Source of the DNA: an uncultured Porphyromonas sp.
GTDB lineage: Bacteria; Bacteroidota; Bacteroidia; Bacteroidales; Porphyromonadaceae
DNA: 14,108 nt
Direction: 5' to 3'
NCBI RefSeq assembly: GCF_934359325.1
Contig: NZ_CAKRLH010000023.1
Span: forward strand, 1-14,108
Shown here: piece after piece, positions 1-9,079 of the stretch
How the letters are laid out: every line of letters starts with the position of its first letter
How positions within the stretch are numbered: the first letter of the stretch is position 1
Notes under the pieces: model-generated
What the model was told of the DNA's origin: nothing
Databases searched by the model: none
Seen by the model: the letters and a program-made list of their open reading frames with translations, nothing else
Translations under genes and position numbers: made by a program

Positions 1-649
1 GAGGAGACTTGCCAAGCTCATCCGCCTTAGTACCGCAGCTGTGGCAGGGGGCGTTGTAGAAAAAGAGGACGAGCGGCTCCCCTCTCAGATCAGACATCCG
101 TGCGGTATCGCCCCGGAGGGTAACGTACTCGAAGTCATTGGCAAGCGTACCGGGTCTATTGAGGCAAATGGAGCGCACCTGCTCCTGCGGTCGGACCTTG
201 TCCCACTCCGACGGGAAGTCTGACGCAACGATCGCCTGCGCAAAGGGCAGATACTCATCGTAGTACTCCCGATCGTACAGCAGCTCCTCCGAGAGATCCA
301 TCAGTCGGACGTAGGCCACGGTATCTACCTCGGCGCGAGACATCAGACTCCTGACAGCCTCCGCCCGATGAGCCGAGTCGCCGGCGGAGAGGTAGGGACG
401 GTAGCCGAGGAGCGCCCGAGCGACGAAGTCCTCATCATGAGAGTAAAGGGTGTCCCCGAAGGACATCCCATCCCAGTAGTGGTCGAGGAGGTAGGCTATG
501 GAGTCCTGCTCACCGGCCGGCACAGCGGGAGTAAGGAGTCTCACAACTCCCTCCTCATCTGTATAGGTCTGCGTCCGGGGATCCTCTCGGGTGCAGCCCA
601 CCGACACTGCGAGAGCAAGCAGAAGTGGGATCAGTCTCTTGGTCAGCAT
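1..649 (-). CDS. Envelope lipoprotein with C-terminal thioredoxin-like domain (DUF5106-like), 3' end cut by window edge
   Basis: The frame starts at ATG 649-647 and stays open for 216 codons to the left edge, so the C-terminus is missing. Residues 1-19 form a lipoprotein signal: K4 R5, a Leu/Ala-rich core, then SVGC with Cys19 as the likely lipidated residue. Residues about 40-150 contain YLLDHYWDGMSFGDT and resemble the DUF5106 region that precedes thioredoxin folds in many Bacteroidales proteins. From about residue 165 a TlpA/AhpC-TSA-like fold begins (GTLANDFEYVTLRGDTARMS), followed by a beta strand VLFFYNAPC and the redox motif C202-H-S-C205. The likely role is thiol-disulfide exchange at the cell envelope; the substrate is unknown. 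It lies 37 bp after the alkaline phosphatase stop with no terminator between, so co-transcription is likely. The thioredoxin-like call is firm, and the DUF5106 match is from memory of the family. Confidence 0.85.
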   Translation of the reverse strand, partial: MLTKRLIPLLLALAVSVGCTREDPRTQTYTDEEGVVRLLTPAVPAGEQDSIAYLLDHYWDGMSFGDTLYSHDEDFVARALLGYRPYLSAGDSAHRAEAVRSLMSRAEVDTVAYVRLMDLSEELLYDREYYDEYLPFAQAIVASDFPSEWDKVRPQEQVRSICLNRPGTLANDFEYVTLRGDTARMSDLRGEPLVLFFYNAPCHSCGTKADELGKSP

Positions 650-686
650 TGTATCATAGGAATAGTCACGTCACACCGAGTCTGTC

Positions 687-2423
687 TCAGAGCGCTCGCG
701 GCAGGTAGAGCGTCTTAGTCTCGTCGTTGTAGACCGTGGCAATGGGCAGCTCCCTCTGCTTGCCGTCCACGGTGTAGAGGGTCGAGAAGGCGGGGATGAC
801 GTAGGTGTGACCGCCCTTCTTCGCCGTCAGCACCATATCCTCGGCGCGGTCGCCCTTGAGGGTCACCTTGCACCCCGCAAAGACCTCCGTATGAGGGGCG
901 AAGTACTTGTCCGACATCTCCTTCATCGTCTGTGGCATCGCTGTCAGCGTGCGGAGGTAGTCGTGAAGCTGAAGGTTGGTATTGAAGCCCACCAGTCTCT
1001 TCTCAAAGTCCGGGTGGTAGCAGCCGAGGAACACCTCCTCACCGGTATGCCCGTGGGTGGTGAAGACGATATAGGTCATGTCGGTGTAGGCGCGACAGAT
1101 ATACCCGGCGAGAGAGGAGGCGTACAGCGACTTCAGGTGGTCGATCAAGTCAGCAGAGAGGTAGTCGGAGAGCTGCACCTTCTTCCTCACCTCAGCCGGC
1201 TGAGTGGCAGCACTTCGGCTGTCCACCTCGTACCGACGGAGTGCGCGGACGATCGGCAGCTGGTCTGCGGGGAGCTCGCGAGTGGTCACCTCCTCCCAGA
1301 TCTGCTCGATCTCCTCCTCCGGAGAGGCGATCAGGCACTCGGCCAGTCCCGATGCAGTGAGCTTGATGTCCGTGATGGGACCAAAGAGCTTGGACGCCGA
1401 CGTCTGAGCATAGGTATGACCGAGGTTGTCGGTCCCGAGGGCGATGCCGCTATTGCCGTGATCGGCCGTCATCAGGACGACGGTATTGCCGTCCTTCTTG
1501 GCGAAGTCGATCGCAGCCTTGACTGCGCGATCAAAGCCGAGGAACTCAGTCGCCATGCCGACAGGGTCATTGGCGTGAGCTGCCCAGTCCACCTTGGATC
1601 CCTCGATCATCAGGACGAAGCCCTTGTCGTTATTGGTATCCAGCACCCGGAGCGCACTCTTCGTCATCTCCTCGAGCGAGGGCATCACGGTCGTGTCGCG
1701 ATCGAGGTCAAAGGGCATATCCATCGGAGCGAAGAGACCCCAGACCTTCTCTCCCTGATAGTCAAGCGCCGCCTTCCCCGGCTCGGTGAAGACGCTCCAG
1801 CCACGCTCCTCAAGGTACTTGCGGTACTCGGGCTTCATGAGCGAAGCACCGCCGCCGTAGAGGACGTCGATCTGATTGTGGACCATCTGGGGGACGATCC
1901 ATGAGTACTTCCCTCTATTATAGGATGAGGAGGTGCAGTCGGCGGGAGTGGCGTGGGGAAACTCACAGGTCACCACGATACCTGTCTTGCGTCCCTGCTC
2001 CATCCGCAGCGCCTGCCAGAGCGGCACGAGGGGTCGTCTCTGCCAGAGCGAGTCGTAGGGGAGGAGATCCGCCTCACCGTGGAGGACGGGATAGGTGCTC
2101 ACCTGACCGGCAAGCCCCGGCACCCCATTCATATAGGTACTGGTGGTGGGGGCGGAGTCGCCGATGGGCGAGTCGGAGCAGTAGGTGAGGACGGTCCCGC
2201 AGAGATAGGGATCGATGAGGAGGTTTTGCTTCTCCGCATCGGTCAGACGCTGATACCAGCGCGCCAGCGAGAGTGTGGCGAGGGAGGTACCGTCCGAGAT
2301 GCAGAGGATGACATTCTTGACCGGCTTGGGGGTCTCGTGGACCACTGCCTGACCGGGCAGCGTCACCAGGAGCGTCGCCGTCAGCACGAAGCTGCGCACG
2401 ACAGAGAGGGTAAATGATCTCAT
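687..2423 (-). CDS. Exported alkaline phosphatase, PhoA family
   Basis: A 578-residue phosphomonoesterase of the metal-dependent PhoA/TNAP family, probably periplasmic, releasing phosphate from organic esters. Residues 1-26 form a signal peptide (Arg2, Arg10, hydrophobic core, GQA). Family active-site residues are present: metal ligand Asp44 in ISDG, nucleophile Ser90 in GDSAPTTS, His157 and Thr159 in FPHATPAD, Glu274, Asp279 and His283 in EGSKVDWAAH, Asp321 and His322 in TADHGN, and His459 in HGHTGEE. It is about 100 residues longer than E. coli PhoA, mostly between the TADH and HTGE motifs. A GTG at 2453 would add ten residues, but that codon touches the promoter-like TACATTTG, so it probably lies upstream of the transcript start; ATG 2423 also gives a better signal peptide. 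A thioredoxin-like lipoprotein follows after 37 bp. Substrate preference is not visible. Confidence 0.93.
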   Translation of the reverse strand: MRSFTLSVVRSFVLTATLLVTLPGQAVVHETPKPVKNVILCISDGTSLATLSLARWYQRLTDAEKQNLLIDPYLCGTVLTYCSDSPIGDSAPTTSTYMNGVPGLAGQVSTYPVLHGEADLLPYDSLWQRRPLVPLWQALRMEQGRKTGIVVTCEFPHATPADCTSSSYNRGKYSWIVPQMVHNQIDVLYGGGASLMKPEYRKYLEERGWSVFTEPGKAALDYQGEKVWGLFAPMDMPFDLDRDTTVMPSLEEMTKSALRVLDTNNDKGFVLMIEGSKVDWAAHANDPVGMATEFLGFDRAVKAAIDFAKKDGNTVVLMTADHGNSGIALGTDNLGHTYAQTSASKLFGPITDIKLTASGLAECLIASPEEEIEQIWEEVTTRELPADQLPIVRALRRYEVDSRSAATQPAEVRKKVQLSDYLSADLIDHLKSLYASSLAGYICRAYTDMTYIVFTTHGHTGEEVFLGCYHPDFEKRLVGFNTNLQLHDYLRTLTAMPQTMKEMSDKYFAPHTEVFAGCKVTLKGDRAEDMVLTAKKGGHTYVIPAFSTLYTVDGKQRELPIATVYNDETKTLYLPRAL

Positions 2424-2452
2424 GATAAGCTTTACTGATTTCTGTACCGACA

Positions 2453-2460
2453 CAAATGTA
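2453..2460 (-). promoter_or_regulatory. Promoter-like -7 box TACATTTG for the alkaline phosphatase operon
   Basis: The minus strand reads TACATTTG, an exact match to the Bacteroidota -7 consensus TAnnTTTG. It ends about 30 bp before the ATG at 2423, which suits a short untranslated leader. No clear -33 TTTG is seen; the position is occupied by the T-rich tail of the preceding terminator. It lies just downstream of that terminator, as expected for an independent promoter. Found by motif match only. Confidence 0.5.
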
Positions 2461-2474
2461 CCATTTTAAGGCAT

Positions 2475-2501
2475 AAAAAAAGCTCCCGCCGAAGCGGGAG
2501 C
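2475..2501 (-). terminator. Intrinsic terminator with UUCG tetraloop
   Basis: On the minus strand a perfect 8-bp stem GCTCCCGC/GCGGGAGC (2494-2501 and 2482-2489) closes on a UUCG loop and is followed by seven T (2475-2481). The cUUCGg loop is exceptionally stable. It would end transcripts from the sigma factor/membrane protein operon and also a short transcript from the promoter-like box at 2566-2573. Confidence 0.9.
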
Positions 2502-2560
2502 GTAGAATCAACTACGGCATATAGCCTTGTTGTGAAAAGATCGTTTAGGGTTGATCTTTA
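2475..2560 (-). ncRNA. Candidate small RNA or attenuated leader, about 86 nt
   Basis: A promoter-like TACCTTTG (2566-2573) would start a transcript near 2560, which ends at the intrinsic terminator 2475-2501. I see no coding frame of note between them. The transcript could fold into three elements: a 7-bp outer stem GATCAAC (2550-2556) with GTTGATT (2506-2512, one G-U pair), a small GGC-UAUAU-GCC hairpin enclosed by it, and the terminator hairpin. I do not recognise a known RNA family. It could be a free small RNA, or a leader whose terminator limits read-through into the alkaline phosphatase gene 50 bp downstream. It could also just be the 3' untranslated end of the gene upstream. Confidence 0.45.
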
Positions 2561-2565
2561 TGCTC

Positions 2566-2573
2566 CAAAGGTA
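2566..2573 (-). promoter_or_regulatory. Promoter-like -7 box TACCTTTG upstream of the candidate small RNA
   Basis: The minus strand reads TACCTTTG, an exact match to TAnnTTTG. It lies about 93 bp downstream of the stop of the membrane-protein gene and about 65 bp upstream of the terminator hairpin, with no coding sequence between. The expected -33 TTTG about 20 bp upstream is not evident, so the call rests on one element plus its position. Confidence 0.45.
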
Positions 2574-2665
2574 CACAATTATCATCTCTCCACCACACTG
2601 AAGCGACACTTTTCCGGCCATTTCGCATTTTGATGTGCTGTAGCGGGAGAGGGCGAGGGTGAGAC

Positions 2666-3817
2666 CTATCGCCCCGGGTCGGGGAGATCCATCGAGAGTC
2701 CTACGGAGATCTGCGGGGCTACTCGGGGCAGCTCGGCGTGAGGCAGTGCCACCACGGGCGGCACCAGGTCGTAGACCAGTCCCGCTGATGCGTAGGCTCT
2801 CAGTCCTCCGCCGACCGAGGCTGAGAGGCGGAGACCCGTCCGGAGGTCGACGATCGCCCGTTTTTCCCTCTCCCCCTCCGTCAGAGGCAGATCGCTCGTA
2901 GTCTCACTCCCAAGCGGCAGAGCAAGCCCCACCGCTCCATAGCCCGATACCTCGGTCGGTCCGAGACGGAGCAGTCGGGCGGTGAGTCCGGGGCTGACTC
3001 CGATCGACCGCATATCCTGTGTGAAGTAGCCTATCTGCTCCTCTCCATCGGCCAGCCCGACCCGCTGCCAGGAGAAGAAGAATCCCATGTCCGCATAGAG
3101 CCTATCGCCCCAGATTGGTTTCATCAGGTGCGCCTCCAGCTCAAGTACCGGGCGACGCGAGAGCAGGATCTTCCTCTCCCGGTGACCGGGCGCAGTGGAG
3201 GTAAACATCTCACTATGCCCTCCTCCGCTTACACCCCCTCCCGGGATCAGTGCTGAGGCAAGCAGACGGGAGGATGAGGTGCGGGCAGGTGTCTCCGGGA
3301 GGGAGAAGTCGGAGGAGCGAATCACCGACATAGAGGGAGCGTCGTCAGCCTCTCTCAGCGGCACAAAGCGGCTCGGGCGACCAGGCGTGATCCCTCCCTC
3401 CATGGCGAGGAGCGCCCCACCCGACCGGATGGGGGCGAGGGGGAGAAGGCTCTTCCGGTTAGAGATCCTGCGAGTGGCCTGCGTCCTATGCGTCACGACC
3501 GAAGTCTCCGGGACCGGCTCCACAGTCGGCTGCGGGACTGAGGGAACGGTGGCGACAGGGTCATCTACGGGGAGTGGCACGGGCAGGTCCGACTGCTGCG
3601 GGGAGAGCAGGAGGACAAGGAGGATCGCCGCCACGGACGCCGCCACACCGACAACCCATCCGAGACGCCGACGACGTCTCCGGGTCGATAGCGTCCCGGG
3701 GATCACCACAGGGGGCGTAGTCTCTCTCGGGAGTTCCACCCCCTCGAGCTTCTCTCTCAGAGCAGCCTCCCATGCGCCGGGAGCGGCGCTCACTCTCTTT
3801 CTGTCTCTTGTATCCAT
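2666..3817 (-). CDS. Single-pass membrane protein with proline-rich linker and beta-barrel-like C-terminal domain, partner of an ECF sigma factor
   Basis: A 383-residue protein of unassigned function. Residues 1-45 are polar and predicted cytoplasmic. A six-Arg run (46-51) precedes one hydrophobic segment (about 52-72), giving an N-in orientation. Residues 75-105 are rich in Pro and Val (VPSVPQPTVEPVPE) and look like an extended periplasmic spacer. Residues about 225-380 alternate polar and hydrophobic residues with Gly and aromatics (YADMGFFFSW, SGYGAVGLALPLG, LRAYASAGLVYDL, QISVGLSMDL), as in Bacteroidota outer-membrane beta-barrel families. It has no cleavable signal and no classic HxxxCxxC zinc anti-sigma motif. 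Its start overlaps the sigma gene by 28 bp, suggesting translational coupling and joint function. Inference: the N-terminus may bind the sigma factor while the C-terminus contacts the outer envelope. It is not recognised as a named gene. Confidence 0.75.
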   Translation of the reverse strand: MDTRDRKRVSAAPGAWEAALREKLEGVELPRETTPPVVIPGTLSTRRRRRRLGWVVGVAASVAAILLVLLLSPQQSDLPVPLPVDDPVATVPSVPQPTVEPVPETSVVTHRTQATRRISNRKSLLPLAPIRSGGALLAMEGGITPGRPSRFVPLREADDAPSMSVIRSSDFSLPETPARTSSSRLLASALIPGGGVSGGGHSEMFTSTAPGHRERKILLSRRPVLELEAHLMKPIWGDRLYADMGFFFSWQRVGLADGEEQIGYFTQDMRSIGVSPGLTARLLRLGPTEVSGYGAVGLALPLGSETTSDLPLTEGEREKRAIVDLRTGLRLSASVGGGLRAYASAGLVYDLVPPVVALPHAELPRVAPQISVGLSMDLPDPGR

Positions 3818-4359
3818 AGCTCCAGCTTCTCTTTCAGTCTCTTCTTGGCGCGGCAGTACTGTGATGCGGAGCTGCGCTCCCCTATCCCCAGCATTGCGCC
3901 GATCTCCTTGTGCGAGTGTCCCTCTACGGCGTAGAGGCTAAATACCTGTCTGTATCCCTCCGGAAGCTCTCCGATCATCCGCAGGAGCAGCTCCGGACTG
4001 ATCCGGTCGAGGAGGGACACCTCCTCCACGCTATCCTCCACCTCCTCCGTCGCCACTTCCGTAAGGTCATCCATAGGACACATCCGTGCCTCGTGGAAGC
4101 TCTTGAGGGAATTGAGGGCAGTGTGTACCACTATGCGCTTGATCCAGCCATAGAGGGAGCCATCTCCCCGGTAGGAGAAGGAGTCCGCATGACGGCACAC
4201 CTTGATCATCGCCTCCTGGAGGATGTCCTCAGCCTTGTCGCTGTCACCGGTGTAGCGATAGGCAACCGCCCGCAGCTGTCCGGCATACCGACGGTACAGG
4301 AGACGGAATGCCGCCTCCTCATCGGTCCGTAGCAGATCTGCTATCTCTCTGTCGCTCAT
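3790..4359 (-). CDS. ECF-type RNA polymerase sigma factor (sigma-70 family)
   Basis: A 189-residue two-domain sigma factor that would direct core RNA polymerase to its own set of promoters. Region 2 spans about 17-85, including DKAEDILQEAMIKVCRHADSF for -10 recognition and core binding and GSLYGWIKRIVVHTALNSL. An acidic linker rich in Glu (about 97-117) separates it from region 4 at about 124-178, with the helix-turn-helix LPEGYRQVFSLYAVEGHSHKEIGAMLGIG and then SSASQYCRAKKRLKEKL. Length is typical for the class. It overlaps the downstream membrane-protein gene by 28 bp. The promoter is unclear: the 358-bp region upstream has no exact TAnnTTTG on this strand but carries strong inverted repeats that could be operator sites. 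The regulon is unknown. Confidence 0.93.
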   Translation of the reverse strand: MSDREIADLLRTDEEAAFRLLYRRYAGQLRAVAYRYTGDSDKAEDILQEAMIKVCRHADSFSYRGDGSLYGWIKRIVVHTALNSLKSFHEARMCPMDDLTEVATEEVEDSVEEVSLLDRISPELLLRMIGELPEGYRQVFSLYAVEGHSHKEIGAMLGIGERSSASQYCRAKKRLKEKLELWIQETERE

Positions 4360-4477
4360 AGGTCCATGGATCTATATACACCCGGCTGATATCTACATGA
4401 CGGGACCACTCTCAGGTGCTCTATCCTACTAACAACGCAACTCCCCAAATACTGCATCCGCTACCGACAAGACTATG

Positions 4478-4509
4478 CATAGAGGAGGGTGCGATCTCTA
4501 TGAGAGATC
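4478..4509 (-). promoter_or_regulatory. Two mutually exclusive short hairpins upstream of the sigma gene
   Basis: CATAGAG (4478-4484) is complementary to CTCTATG (4496-4502). GATCTCT (4493-4499) is complementary to AGAGATC (4503-4509) with a 3-nt loop. The arms overlap at 4496-4502, so only one stem can form at a time in a transcript. This is the geometry of a leader switch, but no T run follows and short complementarities arise by chance. Confidence 0.25.
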
Positions 4510-4519
4510 TCGCTGAAGT

Positions 4520-4557
4520 CTATTACCGGGTTTAGTGATCACTAAACCCGGTAATAG
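4520..4557. repeat. Perfect 38-bp palindrome
   Basis: Both halves are exactly complementary around a centre between 4538 and 4539. The left half reads CTATTACCGGGTTTAGTGA, and the right half is its reverse complement with no spacer. It lies about 160 bp upstream of the sigma start and about 80 bp beyond the rpoC terminator. A symmetric operator for a dimeric regulator is the simplest reading. A bidirectional terminator is less likely because no T run follows on either strand. A mobile repeat or extragenic palindrome is possible. Confidence 0.85.
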
Positions 4558-4582
4558 TGATGACTAATATCGGTATTAGTGA
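4527..4582 (+). repeat. Three direct TAGTGA repeats phased at 22 bp
   Basis: TAGTGA occurs at 4533-4538, 4555-4560 and 4577-4582, spaced exactly 22 bp or about two helical turns. The second and third copies extend to CGGTAATAGTGA and CGGTATTAGTGA (11 of 12 identical); the first is preceded by GGGTT. The first copy lies inside the 38-bp palindrome. Same-face spacing is typical of cooperative protein binding sites, but no binder can be named. Confidence 0.5.
4563..4580. repeat. Inverted repeat with 7-bp arms and TCGG loop
   Basis: ACTAATA (4563-4569) and TATTAGT (4574-4580) are perfect complements around TCGG. It sits five bases from the 38-bp palindrome and shares its TATTAGTGA/TAATAGTGA wording, so it may be a second site for the same factor. 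Confidence 0.5.
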
Positions 4583-4635
4583 GCAGCCGTCGCATATCGA
4601 TGGCGCACTCTCTTAGGACGCGGTCCACTCAGGAT

Positions 4636-4686
4636 AAAAAAAAGATCGGCTCCCGACAGGGGGAAACCCCATCGGGAGCCGATCTT
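4636..4686 (-). terminator. Intrinsic terminator of the rplJL-rpoBC cluster
   Basis: On the minus strand a perfect 15-bp stem (arms 4672-4686 and 4642-4656, AAGATCGGCTCCCGA and its complement) encloses an inner GGGG/CCCC helix and is followed by eight T (4636-4643). It lies 31 bp after the rpoC stop and marks the end of the polymerase transcript, separating it from the sigma factor gene. Confidence 0.95.
4643..4658 (+). repeat. 16-bp sequence shared with the rplJ-rplL spacer (copy 1)
   Basis: AGATCGGCTCCCGACA here is repeated exactly at 13510-13525. This copy is one arm of the rpoC terminator stem plus the first bases of its loop. Confidence 0.6.
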
Positions 4687-4717
4687 ACTTAACTCAGAGT
4701 CAGAGGATAACTGTAGG

Positions 4718-9031
<4,314 letters not shown>

Positions 9032-9079
9032 AAGCTATGAATCTCTCTACTATATGCGTCTCAAAAAATCACCGGTCGA

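Larger units (their letters stand above)
4360..4717. other. Gene-free region between rpoC and the ECF sigma gene, rich in inverted repeats
   Basis: This 358-bp stretch has no convincing open frame. From the rpoC side it holds the rpoC terminator (4636-4686), a 7-bp hairpin (4563-4580), a 38-bp perfect palindrome (4520-4557), and alternative hairpins (4478-4509). The 118 bp next to the sigma start (4360-4477) show nothing I can name. The minus strand contains TATTTG near 4446-4451 but no full TAnnTTTG, so the sigma promoter is not assigned. Confidence 0.7.

Noticed and set aside
807..1904. 365-codon plus-strand open frame opposite the alkaline phosphatase
   Set aside because: The minus-strand gene has all catalytic motifs of its family; this frame has none.
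3195..3941. 248-codon plus-strand open frame opposite the sigma/membrane-protein pair
   Set aside because: It covers the overlap of two credible genes in antisense, is Ser/Thr/Arg-rich without a domain, and has no promoter-like motif.
4436..4451. TATTTG on the minus strand as a promoter for the sigma gene
   Set aside because: The full TAnnTTTG pattern is not met and no upstream element is visible.
4478..4582. CRISPR array or transposon end
   Set aside because: The repeats are too short and too few for CRISPR, no transposase is near, and no target duplication is visible.
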